Assembly: GCA_037043015.1 (NCBI GenBank)
Contig: CM073328.1
Coordinates: forward strand, 3,397,409 to 3,461,408
DNA: 64,000 bases
Direction of reading: 5' to 3'
Source: Bryum argenteum
Taxonomy: Eukaryota; Streptophyta; Bryopsida; Bryales; Bryaceae
The notes beneath the pieces are model-generated. The model made no database searches, had not been told where the DNA came from, and worked only from the letters and a program-made list of their open reading frames with translations. Shown here in pieces: positions 1 to 13,532 of the stretch; within the stretch, counting starts at the first letter, position 1; each line of letters begins with the position of its first letter. The position numbers were made by a program, and so were the translations under genes.

Positions 1-399
1 ATTTATTGGTGACTAGAAAAACAAGGACATTAGATGTTATCTCTTTTGGAGATGAATCTATATGGCAGGGGGCACCTTCAAGTTTATATTCCTATTTGGT
101 GGGTACGATTTCTAGATTATTTAGAACACGAAGTTTAACCGGGACATATCTAGCATAAATGCTCACACCATAATGTAGACTACGCAAGAATGATAAAATG
201 TTCCATGAAGTAACTTGGGGCTAAACAAAACTATAATAGATGGATATGCATCAGATTGGACAATATTATCTCAAGCAAAATACATCCTGAACACCCAAAC
301 GGTCTCTTATTCTTTACAAACCACTAATTTGTGTCCTTAAGAACCTACTAGCGATTCTCTGTAGGATGATGGTATCAAAGACTCATGAGAATCGATGGG
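1..399. other. 3' flank of the D-lactate dehydrogenase gene
   Basis: AT-rich sequence downstream of the DLD stop codon, which lies on the minus strand. No coding exon, repeat or RNA gene is recognisable. It probably holds the 3' UTR and polyadenylation signals, but I cannot place them. Confidence 0.4.
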
Positions 400-3300
400 C
401 TATTGGCAAAACTTATCTGGTATTATTTTGCCTGGGTTCATAAGATTGCTCGGATCTAATGCTCGCTTGATGGAGCCCATCATTGTCATTGCCTCTGCTC
501 CAAGCTCTTTCTCCATATACTGTAAAAGTAATCAAAAGAATTTCAGCTTTATCAATGCACATAACTATGTAGGGAACAAGCTGTCTAGAACAGACGCAGA
601 TAATGTACGTGGCATCCAAACGATTACCTTCATTTTGCCGACTCCAATACCATGTTCACCAGTGCAGGTGCCTGTATTGCATGGGAAAAAGGTGACAATT
701 AGAGGTGATTCTTTGCCCACATCAAAAGAGTATCAATAACGAAAATTGGAATGGAAATGGCAGACTACCTTCCATGGAGAGCGAGTCGTGCACCATTCCG
801 TTAGATAACTCCAACGCTTCTTCCACTTCTTCTTTATTAGTTGGATCAAATAAAATGATTGCGTGAAAGTTCCCATCCCCTGCATGTGCCAGAAGTGTAC
901 TGCCAACAAAAAGGCCGCCCTTGTCAATCAATACACCTCCACAGACGAAAATCCAACCACACTGTCCATAAGCAAGGAATTCGCTGTACTTGAGATTGAG
1001 ATTTTCAAGAGGAAGTGAGGTGAGTATGAAAATACATGGGTAAAGAAGACGCAAGTAGCCTTTCTTTTGACTTGGAGATGCATTCTGCAAGTCTTGAGAG
1101 AGGCACGCAAACGTCCTGTAAACAGAAAACAATGACAAGCTCATCAAACATAAGCCCTACATTTTGGAAGGCTTATCATTTTACACGAGTGAAGGGACTG
1201 ATAATAGTAATAATAGTAACACAGGCTTTTGATAACACCCGCGAATGCAGGCAAGACAACCCACTAGATGGTAAAATCGAACCATACTAAACTTAGACAA
1301 CTTCGATTACAACACGGAAACTCGTCAACTTACGGTGACCATGGCCTCAGCTCCTGGTCGAAGAACAGCAGTTGACCAGAATGCCTCTTTCCTGATCTGT
1401 TCAATCAAAAAGCTAAAAATTACTTCCTGAATGTAGCTCGCCGATAAGAATAGTTCTCATATCCATCACACTTGAAAAGAGAGAGGCTGCAATCCCAAAC
1501 AATCTCCGTACCTTCCAGAGTTCCTCCTTCTCAGCCGGAGAATCGGCGAAAACAAAATCTGAACCATTATGTTCCTCAACTATTTTCTTGACTATTGAAG
1601 TTTGCTCCTGAGTATATGCTTCTGCAAGCCGGATTTGACTACAGTTAAAGCATGCGTGCGATCAATAGCATCAGATAAAGAAACGAGCCACTTAAAGAAG
1701 AAATCAACCTGTGCCAATTAACTCGAACATAAGCGTCACCTCTTCAGGGTAGTTCTTGTCGTTGGCCAAATTGATGGCCTTCATCATCACCTCGTCCAGC
1801 AGCTCAACTCGTGAGACCTGCACTGCACCGATGCCACTTCAATACATTATAAGTTCAATCTGAACAGTAACCAAGTAGGAAAACTTCAACTTCGTGAACG
1901 ACTTGCCTGGCTAGTGAGTCTACAATGTTTTACACGCGAGTGATTCTAAGAGCGATTCTCAGAGTATATAATTCCTCAAATACAATAAGGCTCAACTCTG
2001 CATAACTGGGCTTCATATGCACTGGTCAGCAGTGGTTTGTACGAGGAATTAAAACCTGAATGCCTGAGTGCATAGTGGCAATTGCTACAGACGCTGCGTC
2101 TCCAACGCTCTTGAAATTGCACATGGCCACCTGCGAATCGAACAATATCACCCCGATCACTACAAAGAGGCAAAGATACGAGACGCGGAGGACCCCAACC
2201 TTCGGCAGCTAACCTATCTTCCATCAGCTTCAGAGACTAATACAACAAAAGCTCGTGTATGAACGTGACTTACAACGGTAGCCTGTGGAATTTTCTGAAG
2301 ACGCAAAGTAACCTCTGTGATGACCCCCAAAGTACCCTCACTTCCAATCAGCAACCTCGTCAAGTCATATCTGCCAATCATGAGGTAAAATAGAAACATA
2401 AATGAGTTTTTGTGACCGATTGAGAGGTACGCATTTCAAGCTCGACAAGAATAAGAGCCATCAAGACGAGAAAATGAAAGAAAGACCTACCCCGCAGCAC
2501 TTTTACGGGCACGAGCTGCCGTCTTAACAAGATCTCCATTTGCCATAACAGCCTGTAAGAAACTTCAACAGCTTACAGACGTGTATTGTTACGTTGAACT
2601 GAAGGACGCATCAGGAGGAAAAATAAAAACAAACAAACTTTGATTGATCCTAAGTTCCACTAAGAAGTGTGCAGAAAAAAATCAACTACTCTAGTTACTC
2701 TAGTCACTCTAGTTAATCAACTAGTCACCATTACACCCGCGAGATATCCTTCAACACAATTTAATCTGAAAACGTTGTACCTATGTACTGGAACCATCCA
2801 ACAGAACTTTCATAATTCATATTAAGCGTTCTGAAGGTTGCATGTTAGTACAAGACCTTCAGAGAGATGACATTGTCTCGCATAGTGCCATATCTGCCAG
2901 AACAACAGACTACTCTGCTGTTAGTGTTGATGCTTCATACCAGCACCCAGGTCCATCCTTAGTAATCAACTACGTAGCCAACAGTAATCAATCTTCACCT
3001 GCCTAGTATAACTTCCAGCTCAGAGCACACTTAACAAACTTGGGATTCCGACTTAAATTGATCAATACGATGGTATTTCAAACCTAATGTACAAACTCTT
3101 GTTCCAAAGCAACCACTACGTTATTCTTCCAACTTGCAAGTCATATGATGCACATCTTCAGATCAACGTTAAGAAGTTTCCAAAATGATAAATGCCGAAT
3201 GGAATATTAAGGTGCATTTTCACTCTAGGAAGTGGTCAGATGATTTGACGGCATACCGTACAGCCATTGAACCGGAACATCGCGTTGCACACATTCCCCC

Positions 3301-5988
3301 GATCGTGGCTCCAGGGCCTACACAAGTTGGTAGAGAAATAACGGGTAAAAGTGTACATTAATGCAGCAGGATGTTGTAGCGAAGAGAACGTGAACATAAT
3401 CCTTGAAACTAGACACTAACAATTGAGATCGTATACTTGACAAAGGTAACTTGTTACTGAAAAGTTGAATAAGGCATCAGTGACATTCAGATACGGGAAT
3501 CGAGGTTGCCCACCACAGAAAAGTGTTTACAAATCAGTAGCGGAGAAGTTACGCTGGTATGCTACAGTATTACAGTCTTTTCCGCTGATTCTGTTCAACA
3601 ACCAGAAAAACCAAACGATAGTCCTAGTGGAAGAGTATTTACGAGATTCGTGAGAGCACAGAAGTATTACCAGGATCTAGAGGAAAGAAAAGTCCATGGG
3701 GCTTTAAATACTCATTCAGCTCAATCCAGCCAATCCCTGGCTCCACTATTACATCCATATCGTCCAGATGTAACTCCTTGACTTTCTGCACACCCCCAGT
3801 GTAATATATGCTCAATCAAACTTCATTCCTTCTCTTAAGGAACTTTTGACAACTGAAACTGACTGTAATCACTAACACAATCTCCCTTGTAATTGTATAA
3901 ATATCGCCGAAGGATGTTAGATCCTAGAAACATAACTCACAAGCAGATGATTTTGGAACCAGAACTCAAACAGAAGGATTTGATTGGTCATAAGTAAAGC
4001 TGTGTGGCAGAAGTATACCTTCATAGAATTCATGTTGATGCTTACTCCCTTTTCAAGGGTCATTGTGTGTCCTTCAAGTGACGTTGCTCCTGCAAATGGC
4101 GTTACAGGAACCTGAACAACCACAACGAGGGTCTAAAATAACTAAAAAAAAACCGCAAGTATTAAGTCTATCAGTACATTTGATCAATTATTTCGTCAAG
4201 AAGAATTTAGGAATCGTCGATACCTTGTATTTCGCACAGGCTTTCACGATTGCGACTACCTCCTCTTGAGACCTGATAAGAGGATAAACACAATTTACAA
4301 CAGATACCCGAGAACCGATTCCAAATTTACCACAAAGGAACAGAATAAGTACTAGATTGACCACAGCCCTCATATGTAACTAATTATTATGCTAGACTAG
4401 TAAGTGCCGTATAACAAGAATGTTAGAATGCATGTTTGATGCCACCACTCAAGAGATCTTCAGCTTACTTTGGGTGTACTACAATGTCTGGGATGGCAGT
4501 CACGGAGTGATAAGTGTTCCATGACTTTGCGTGAGCTTCTCTTTCATCCACATCTACAACAACTCGATCCTCCTGAGATCAATCAACTTGAGTTTTCGTA
4601 CTGAGGTTGAACAGATTCACATTAGAAGCAAAGAAAGAACTTAGTAAAAGCCTGAAATCCAGGCTCTAGGAAGATCACAGAAAGAACTATCACTACGATA
4701 CCAACACAATTTCCGACGAGAGTAGAAGCAATGTGAGTAGTTCTAAAAGTCACTTGACACATCCATGACAACAATATTCAAGAAATTGTGAGAAAGAGGT
4801 GACCCCGACATGAATATCAACATGTAAGTGACTAAGGAGAGACTCACATCACAGGCAGCTCTCAATTCCGCAAGAAGATCTTCGATAGTGTCAGTACTGA
4901 AGCTCCGAGAAACGTCTTTGCTGCCATCAACTTCCACCAGTCAGTATCACAAGCGCATTCTTCACAGATTTTCATTGTGCTAGTCGAGACCTAGATGCAC
5001 TTAAGATAACGTTATGTTCACTTCAAACTACCCGCAACAAATATCACGCCCTAAAGACAACGAAACGTCGACGCAAAATTCAGCGAGATGCTACAAACAA
5101 CTCTTGATAATACCGAAGCAACCATGTTCCAGTATAAACTTTCATTTTCTGCCTGCATTTCTTAATAGGCACTTTTTTTCGATTATATAAGCACAACAGC
5201 ACTCACACCGAGACATCCGTACTGAAGCAATCTCTAATCTACCACGACAAGAAAGAATGCACAATTCAGGAGTCGAGTTGCAGACTTCCCATCACATCTA
5301 CGTTAGATTACAGTCGTCTACACAACGATTCATTCAATTTCAACGTCGAACTATGAAGTCGAACCGACACACATTGGCAGTGTTCCAAAAGCTAGAACAG
5401 CACCAATGCATGCGTAACAAAAACAATCACCTAGCATCTCAATAACCTCAGCAGACTGTTTGCATAATTAAACAATTTCCAGATTAACGACACTCATTCA
5501 ATGAACTCATTCTTCCAAAAATGCAATGCAAGAAGATCTAACAATAGTACGTGGAACACCGCCAAAAGATCGGATCAAAATCAAAATCTTCGCATCGACA
5601 CATCTTTTCTGTATCAAAAATTAATGAATTTCGATTCTCACAGATTCGAATTTGGACAAACCATATAATACCGACATTAGATTACGATTTTCAATTGCAA
5701 GCAAATGTGATTGGAACAAGGCCAATTGGCCAATTACCTTGTCTCGATGGTTTCAGCAGATTTTTGAACGCGCATCCGCTGCAATTCCTCACTGAATGAA
5801 ACAGCAGGAAGAATCAAGCTAGTGACGGCAGCAAGTGCAGCTCCTGTTCTCCATCCCAACGATCCTTCCTCCTTCCTCGAATTCCGAGTCGATTCGGCAC
5901 TCAAGGACGCCAAACCACGAGCTCGAGTGGCTGGTGAACTAATGAGGTATCGCCGAAGTAGAGCACTCGCAGTTCGCGCTTGCGCCAT
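400..5988 (-). CDS. DLD: D-lactate dehydrogenase (cytochrome), mitochondrial, 18 exons
   Basis: FAD-dependent enzyme that oxidises D-lactate to pyruvate and passes electrons to cytochrome c; in plants it removes D-lactate made by the methylglyoxal pathway. Exons read on the minus strand: 5988-5738, 4920-4848, 4572-4469, 4272-4224, 4111-4019, 3785-3671, 3317-3257, 2893-2857, 2552-2491, 2370-2274, 2130-2056, 1817-1709, 1621-1512, 1396-1334, 1115-1051, 899-769, 671-628, 519-400. All have GT/AG borders and the phases close into 552 residues, close to the Arabidopsis length of about 567. Exon 1 encodes a basic, Ser/Ala/Arg-rich mitochondrial presequence. Visible motifs are [11 protein letters not shown] and [15 protein letters not shown] (FAD domain), [19 protein letters not shown], and the C-terminal AHAGDGNFH and [12 protein letters not shown] of the FAD-oxidase domain. 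The start is the first ATG; the open frame upstream has only GTG. The exon 2 acceptor and the exon 15 donor (GC followed by GTCTTC) are the weakest borders. Confidence 0.95.
2688..2730. repeat. short CTAGT(T/C)ACT direct repeats in a DLD intron
   Basis: A small cluster of near-identical 9-10 bp repeats built on CTCTAGTTACT lies inside the DLD intron between exons 8 and 9. It is probably slippage and has no evident function. Confidence 0.45.
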
Positions 5989-7131
5989 CGCCACAAAAAC
6001 CACAAAAACCCTAGCAACAACTTTGGAAATGTGTCACATCAAGTCTTGAGGTTAGTAGTTTAGTGTCATGGCCTTTGAAGGCCTGTGCACATGAGGCTGA
6101 TGGAGGGCTCATGAGTTGTCTAAGCTTTAGAAAGGGTACTCATGGAATGTGTTTCACATTTCTTCACTAGGATTGCGACATTCTTCACTGATTTAAGGTG
6201 CCACATGGTAGTTTTTGATGACGTGGACAATCTATTTTTCAATGTGTAAATGCTTCTTCCTTCATTCGTCGACTTACATAGAGCGCATTGATCCTTCTTT
6301 TCTAATAAGCACTTATATTGAGTACGTAACTCATTGTAATCCCTTCACTTTCCTCCCTATATTATTCAACTAATTGCTTGTTCACAAATGAACTGACTTA
6401 GGTTTACTTTTTTGAGCCAATAAAATGTATCACATGTGACGGCCCTTTGTCTAAATGAGTAAAAGCCCAGTTTCAAAACAATCACTGAATGGCCTATAGA
6501 AAAATGAGATATGCCATACCTAACATAGATTGTAAACAGGTTTCAAACCTCTTATTGTTTACTTTATTGTTTAATTTTTGTTGAAATTGGATCCTATTTG
6601 TCACTCGTTGAGCATGTGATAATGTGATGAGGGGTAGAAAATAGATCATGCCTTAAGGAAATTGACCCCTCTAGTGGGACCTAGAGGGCAAGGCTAGTGA
6701 TTGTCACTTCTTGATGGGAGCTTTTATCATAATTGTTGGCTTTAGTGCTACCTTAGTCCTCTCTTTGGATGCCCATTTGATTTTATGTAAGTCTATCGAG
6801 TCTGTCCATTTGGCACCAACCATTCATACGAAATTATTACCTCTCAAATCAGCCTTTGTATCCGTGCCATGCGTGCTTGCTTCTGTTTGCTATGGTGTTT
6901 GTTTCTCAATTGATCAAGAAAGCAAATCACGAGCAATTCCTTTTATGAGAATATGTATGATTTTTTTGTTGCTTTTGGGGAATTAGAAGGAAACCTCGAG
7001 TAAAGAAGAGAAGGAAGTATCGTATGAGAGTGAGCTACAATTTCAAGTGCACCTAACAAAACTAACATAAAAATTATTTACTTCACTTTTGTTTAATTCA
7101 TTCTTAATAATTTATTTAATTCACTTCGTCA
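5989..7131. other. DLD upstream spacer
   Basis: The first part must contain the DLD 5' UTR and promoter (minus strand). I see no clear TATA box. The rest is AT-rich, with only short chance ORFs such as 6711-6986, which resembles nothing I recognise. Confidence 0.4.
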
Positions 7132-7288
7132 TAACACCATGGTTATGCATGTTGTACTAGAGCTCAGTGGCAATGAGGTTCTACTCGTTTATCGACAAGT
7201 ATTTGAGGTTGTCTTCAACATAGGAACTAAATCTTCTTGTATGTGTACGTTTTTAAGCTCCACTTAACATGAATAACCATGGTGTTAT
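7132..7288. mobile_element. MITE-like inverted-repeat element, 157 bp
   Basis: The ends are inverted repeats: TAACACCATGGTTATGCATG at 7132-7151 matches the reverse complement of 7269-7288 at 19 of 20 bases. Weaker similarity continues inward for about 18 more bases (GAGCTCA/GAGCTTA). The small size, terminal inverted repeats and absence of coding sequence suggest a MITE. I cannot identify a target duplication with confidence. An isolated palindrome pair is the alternative. Confidence 0.5.
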
Positions 7289-7380
7289 AAATTATTATTT
7301 GTATTTTTATCAAAAGTGTGTTCAAAGTTAAGATCATCTCTTAGTGAACTTTGTGGACTATCACAATGTTTATGTTTGAT
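7250..7380 (+). repeat. dispersed repeat, copy 1 (copy 2 near 8355-8475)
   Basis: A stretch containing CCACTTAACATG, then TTATCAAAAGTGTG and further matching words, recurs at about 8355-8475 in the same order and orientation. The repeat overlaps the right end of the 157-bp inverted-repeat element, so it may be part of a larger, older transposon. Confidence 0.45.
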
Positions 7381-9230
7381 GCATTTAGTAAATTGGCCTT
7401 GATGAAAATTTCTACGCCTTATTGCGTGGCTAGTTTGTGAGTCTAGTTTTATAATTCGACTAATGCTAAACACAAAATATGCATATCAAGGTTGCTAGGG
7501 GGTGCATTTCTAAGCTTGACAAGGGGTCCATTTCCAAACTTGTGTTGGTTGATTCTATCATGCCATGCCATGACAAAGAGATTTGGATGAATGAATGGTA
7601 GGTGGTAAAGTAAGAAATTGCAAGCAACAACCGCAGGCAAAAACAAATGAGTGAGCTATTTTAACATCATCAGATACTCAAGATGATTATCTAAAAACCA
7701 ATGAATGGATCCCCAAATGAATTCATATTGGAAGTTTCAAATTTGGAAGGTAAATAATTTATATGATAGGAACTATGGGCCTTGATGTGGTGGTTGAATG
7801 GGTCTCATTACTATCAATCAGAAGGATCATAGTTAGAATTTCTATGCAAGCATGGTGGTTATCACTTATGGTCTACCGTGTCCATCTACACTACAATCCA
7901 TGGAACTTATTACATAGTGACCCTCAATGTCCTCAAAAGATAGTTTCTCATTCAATTATCTCATATACTAAAAGAAGAAGTCTTAATTTCATTTATAGAG
8001 TATTTCTTACTCATATGGCTATATAGCTTGTGGTTTTAGCATCCAGAGTAAGGTCTTCTTAAGAAAGTCATAAATCTATATAAGACTTAGTTCCTATTTT
8101 GGTACATAAATGTAACAATTGGTTTCAAAACCAACTTTACCACACACTTCTTTGTTACATGTTACCTTAACATTTAAAAAAGTTATCATATGAAACACTG
8201 ACTACACCATTTGGTATGAACACCAGTATTGTATCTCATTATGTCCATAAAAGCCCACGTTATACATGTTGCAATGGTCCTACTCATGTGACAGGTATTT
8301 GTAGTTCTCTTAAACACCCCTCAACTCGGAACCTTCTCCACCGTTGCTCAAAAGCGTTAGGTTTTCAAGCCCCACTTAACATGTGGAAAAATTCAAATTA
8401 ATTATGAGGATTATTATCAAAAGTGTGATCAAATGCATGATCTTCTCAAGGAAATTTGTTGGATCTCATACTTGAGGCTTTTGGAAACTTGCAACATTTC
8501 ATTTTGATGTTCCATCGGCTAGTAAATCATCAATGAGATTCTTTCACTTTATTTAAGAACTTTAGTTGATATATTGCATACATAATGCCTTATCATAGAG
8601 AGATTAAATAAGATTATTTACACTCAAATCTGAATATAAACAAGTTCAAGGAAATGAATGTGAAGCATAAAATCTCTATACAGGAACCATGTATTACAAA
8701 TAAACTCCTTGAGTTGTTCTCATTCGTCAGGCATCATACAAGCTAACTTCCAAATGAATATGCTGGATCTAAAACCTCACAAATGCTTATGGTTTCATAT
8801 ATAAGCAAGGCCTATACAAAATATTAGGGTACGATATTTCAGAATTTGTCACAACATGAGTTGTTGACATTCCACTCAAAACATCATATTTCAAAAGAAA
8901 ATTATGTACTAGGATGTTAATGATGGTTCCCCGTCCCATAGCACAATACCAATTTTGACCAAGACTGTATGATATTCTTTAACCACATTCCTCTATAATA
9001 CAATCCTTGGCAAGCTTGTGGTATCTGGAAGAATACTTGTCCAAAAGGCAACCCATCACCTTTCACTTGTAAAACATAAAACCAAATAGGTAAGAAACCC
9101 AAATTCTAGTAAGCCTCATTTTCTTTTAGAGCTTCGTTGTTCATCATGTACAACTTTTGTATCTTCTCTCCAACCTTCCTAGATATGTTTAAAGTTGCAG
9201 GAATGATAATATACAAACCACCCATGCACT
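7381..9230. other. AT-rich spacer
   Basis: Contains the second copy of the dispersed repeat (about 8355-8475) and otherwise only short ORFs with no family resemblance on either strand. No gene, RNA or complete element seen. Confidence 0.4.
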
Positions 9231-10197
9231 TCACCATCTCAATTTTATAACTCTCAACTTCAAGCCCAAACTCCACACGTTGTCATGCAAATCCTCCGAG
9301 ATGAAATCATGAAGAGCAAATCGGGTAGCAAGTTTCCATGTACCTCCAACATAGTCCACCTCGAACACCCTCACTCCACCGTTGGTAAGAATCTCCCCGT
9401 TGGCTCTATGCATGACTTGAGCATTTCCATCGACTTCGACCTCCGCATAAAAGAGCTCCCCTCCCACAATTGCATGTGGAACATCATAGCAGCCACCCTT
9501 AGTGCGACGAAAGCCCCACGGAACTGACTCCTCGAACACGGAAGAAGTCCAACGTACAATTGGAGATGGAGTTGTAAACAAGAACGCGGTATCTGAAGAC
9601 TAGCACAATTGTGTATGTTTTAGCAACCTCATCCTCCACAAGGTGCAGTTGGGCGCCGCTATAGTCCCAAGAACTTGACTCCGCATTAGCAGGTGCAGGG
9701 AGCATTCTCCATTCTTCTATGAGAGGGTTGCACACAACAAGCCGTGCCCAAGGGTTGAAATCAATGAGATTCGAAACTCTCCATCTCCACCCAGTTACTT
9801 GCATCTGGTTCCTGGGACTGACAACGAACAGTAGCATTAATTGATCCTGATTCCTGAACTACCAAGAAGATAGGAGATGCCACTTCCGCATGACCTGATC
9901 ACGAATTTTACGGACGGAAGGGTGTGAACCTCTTCCGTGGGATGATGGACTCCACACCACTCCCCCAGTTCATTGTTAGTATCCGCTTTCGTCACTCGCA
10001 CCGGGAAGTACCAGTCCTTGGAGTCGTCGTCTTTACTACGAGTGAAGATGTTGTTTTCAGATACCAACGTTGCAACTTGTTTGGAGACGACCTTCAGTCG
10101 CATTAACTCACGGATGGAGGCAACGCTACCGAGGTGTGCAAACACTGGATCGGTTGCTGATGCCCCTGCCGCTAAGATGGCCGAGAGGAGCGGCTGA
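9231..10197 (-). pseudogene. F-box/kelch-type protein, frameshifted relic
   Basis: Three minus-strand reading frames follow one another in family order. Residues from 10197 to 9837 include an F-box-like stretch (IRELMRLKVVSKQVATLV). The 9837-9499 frame carries an F-box-associated core (ARLVVCNPLIEEWRMLPAPA, then YTIVLVFRYRVLVYNSISN). The 9581-9231 frame has a kelch-like tail (IVGGELFYAEVEVDG, GGTWKLATRFALHDFISEDL). The frames are mutually out of register and a clear initiator and full F-box are lacking, so the locus looks decayed. F-box proteins are substrate adaptors of SCF ubiquitin ligases and form large, fast-turnover families. Introns could explain one frame change, but no convincing splice sites were seen. 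Confidence 0.65.
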
Positions 10198-13146
10198 TCT
10201 GAACATCACAAGTACTAGATCATGTATTTGCTTATCACAAGTACTAGATCATTCACAGACTTATACCATACAGGGTTGTCTTCTTCAACACATTTTCGGC
10301 AATGTCTGTCGAGTTGTCGTGTTCCTCTGGTATGTTTGACAATTTGGATGAAATATGTTCGAATATCCAAGAATATGTGGGCATATTCTAGAATATCTTA
10401 AGTATATTCTAGGGATATGGTATATTCTCAAACAAAGGGTCTCTTGTTTGTAAGACATGTCGTGTTCGACGTTGTGTCGAGTTTGTCGCACAAAACAACC
10501 CTGATACATAATGTTTTCATTTGTTTTCTTAATCAAGGAGTGTCAGAAAGACGCTAAATAGCAAGTCCGAGGGGGCTCGCTTGAGTTTTTGAGCTTTTCG
10601 CTGTGATAATGTGATTATCGATTTGAAGGAAACTCCATAACCATGGCAGATTCGGAGACAAATGAAGTGAATGCACGAAATGGAGGTACCTTCTGCTGTT
10701 TCATCATTGGAGGAGTCCGTCGTAGGAATTGACATTGAAGAATCGTACACTTCTAATTCACTTTCCATATCCATGGTGATAATGAGGTTTGCTGCAAAAC
10801 AAAACAAGAAAAGAACAAATAATAATCAGTCTTGCTCTCAACTCGAGTTAGAATAGATTCTTAGAAAAGCACGGGCCCTTGCCAAGAGATATCCAAAAAA
10901 TAACTTAGTTAATGACTATAAAGACTTGCATAAAGTAACTACCAACCCTAGTTTGAGTTGCAATAATATACTCAAGAAGAAATAGAGTTTAAGAGTTGAT
11001 ATTGCAGCCTTTAAGTAAGATTGTTTATTAGTGTTCAACATTGCTTTTCAAGGTTACACTTTACGGAATTTTAAACTTTGTTTAGCTCGTTTTAGTGACA
11101 ATTTTGGCATTCATGATCATAAAAGTTGGTGAATCTAAGGAGAAGCTTAATCTTTTATGAAGAGAACCTCGCATTCATATTCAAAATCTGTTTCAAACTG
11201 GAATACATAAACATTGGCAAAAATTGCATTCGTCAAGCCCCATGGAAGTCTAAGGGCTTACTTGTGAATTGCTTACATTAAAAGCTTGAAAAGTAGTGTA
11301 ATTGAAGTAGTCGTAACCCAAAGTTGTGATAGGGCAGCACAATTAGTAAAGAGAAGAAAGAGACCAAACAAACAAGACAATAATTATGGAGAAGGCAAAA
11401 CGCTTCTTATAGATATTTTACTCTAACAACCCTACAAAAGAGACTTCTTAGATGGCATATCAATTAGAAAAGATCTTACAAACAAAGCAACACCAAGGGT
11501 ATGTGCAATAACTTGAATAAGCGTTTAAAGCTCAATTGCACAAAAGTACATATGAACTGATGGATTGAAGTACACTACAAGGGTATACTTTGGAAAAAAT
11601 AAAATAACAAATAATTATTTTTCATTTTATTTTTTAAATTTAAAAAAAAAAAAATCGAATATGCTTGACTCTTAAACGCCTATGCGGTTGTCTCTTGATA
11701 AATGTACACTTTGAGGCCTTGATACAATGAGTCATCTGACAACTTCATCAAGAATAATAAATAAAAATAAAAGTGTGATCGAGTTTATTACCCTATGCAA
11801 CAATAAATTGTCTTTTCATATCATGTGATGCAAATGATGAATATGAAATGCATATTGGCTTGATGAGAGCCAAAATATTTTATTAATTGCTTACATTTTT
11901 CTATGAGTGCGACTGCGCGAGCACTCTTCAAGTCATGGGCACTTGCTTAAATGTTCTCAAACAAAAATGTGACCTTTGCCAACGACAGTATCACCCTCCC
12001 ATTCCTTTTGGTGCACATTTAGCTCCAAAGTTTTTGTTCTTGTTGCCCAACGGTCCGCCATGCATTGCACTTTTATGACCATCTTAGATTACAGATGTAT
12101 TGATAAATAGTGACAATTAAATAATGAATACTGCAATTAGTATGCACCTTACATGAACGCCTTTTAGTTGAAGTCAACTTTTTGACAACTCTTAAGGCAC
12201 TAATTTTGCCCCTCAAAACCTTGATGCTTTTATCAAGAATCAACTCTGTATGGTTAAACATCAAAAAAAATTAATACGTCCAATTACATATTACATGATT
12301 AGAGGAAGAGTTACCTTCAAGATCTTACGGTGAAACCCCGATCGGCTTAATTTTCTTATGAGAACCCTTAAGAGCCCAATCAACCATGTTATGATTGCTC
12401 CCAAACTTTGATGAGCTATATTGAACTAAAAAGTACATTCTTGATCAATATTTTTTTAATTTTATTTTCTTTCCCTCAAAAATTTGGTGAATTGGAAATT
12501 ACATTCCAATTTACGGAACTTCGTTTAGAATGATAGATCGTTCACAACAAGCCATTAAACAAACAAGGCAAGGTTTTTTAAGTTTATCATATTAGGAAAT
12601 CAATAGTACCCTCTTGGTTATTAGTAGCCTATTTCCATTTAATCATAGAGTATAAAATTTTAGCCAATAATATCAATCTTCAATAACTAATAATAAACCA
12701 TATTTAATATTGATTTTCAAAGTTTTAGTCTCTTTAATTCAGTACAAATAATTGGTTGTTTATCCAAGAATTTCAATTTTATTTCAAGATCTTCATATCG
12801 ATTTCCGAATGCACATTTTATAACACATTTAAGTTTTTCTCCAAACCCCTTTGGCTTTAACGGGTCAATTTTTCCAATTTTGTACAACTAGGAATTGAGA
12901 GGCTTTTTATTTGCTCAAAAGAGCATGAACAATGAAAGGGTCAATTAATTTTAATTTCTATACGCCCGTTTCCTTCTTGTTTCTTAAAAGCTTTTCAATT
13001 GGCCGTTGAATGTTTGATACATATATTACTAACAAGCCTTATGCAACAAAAGTTTGAAATTTTTGATTGATCTAAGTAAAGAATTATAAAGAGTATTCCC
13101 TAAAGTTTGGGTATTTTTGGAATTTCAAAATCTACTATATGAAAAA
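10198..13146. other. AT-rich spacer without recognisable genes
   Basis: Only short ORFs without family resemblance. At 10375-10445 there is a cluster of GAATAT/ATATTC words, partly palindromic, including TATTCTAGAATATC. Near 12330 the phrase AAGATCTTACGGTGAA resembles the subterminal motif of the TTAA elements described elsewhere, possibly a fragment. Confidence 0.4.
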
Positions 13147-13176
13147 ATAATAATAATAATAATAATAATAAAATTA

Positions 13177-13248
<72 letters not shown>
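13147..13248. repeat. microsatellites (TAA)n and (TA)n
   Basis: About eight TAA units at 13147-13170 are followed by an uninterrupted (TA)n tract at 13180-13248. The tract ends about 15 bp from the left end of a TTAA element. Confidence 0.95.
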
Positions 13249-13252
<4 letters not shown>

Positions 13253-13267
13253 CCTCAAACCTTTTAA

Positions 13268-13528
13268 CCCCCTAACTCTCCTTAAAACCCGAAATGGATT
13301 TTGGAGGTTCTCGTAGGAGAAAAAATCAGCCAACTTTGACCATTATAATCACATAAATGAAAAAGAATGAAAGGTTCAAATTTGGTATGTCAGAAAAATG
13401 TCAAGTGAACTTTGAGATCTTACGGTTGAATCTTTTAAATAATGCTTGGATTGAGAATTTTTGAGCTTAATCTAAAGGAAGGTCAAATTTTGTGACTTAG
13501 ACTGTTTTGCAACAAGGAGAGTTAGGGG
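13268..13528. mobile_element. piggyBac-type MITE, copy A (261 bp)
   Basis: The element is flanked by TTAA on both sides (13264-13267 and 13529-13532). Its ends are inverted: CCCCCTAACTCTCCTT on the left and the reverse complement of AAGGAGAGTTAGGGG on the right. It has no coding capacity. Nearly its whole length matches, in inverted orientation, the element at 57012-57271. The TTAA target site and the CCC-starting inverted repeat are the hallmarks of the piggyBac superfamily. Inside it, AGATCTTACGGTTGAATC is also found, in complement, near the left end of the large piggyBac element at 20800. Confidence 0.88.
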
Positions 13529-13532
13529 TTAA

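Noticed and set aside
10529..10807. Minus ORF with acidic Ser/Thr-rich start
   Set aside because: No recognisable family, splice partner or composition different from random ORFs in the spacer.
13100..13333. Minus ORF with poly-Ile/Tyr and poly-Leu
   Set aside because: Produced by the (TA)n and (TAA)n microsatellites.
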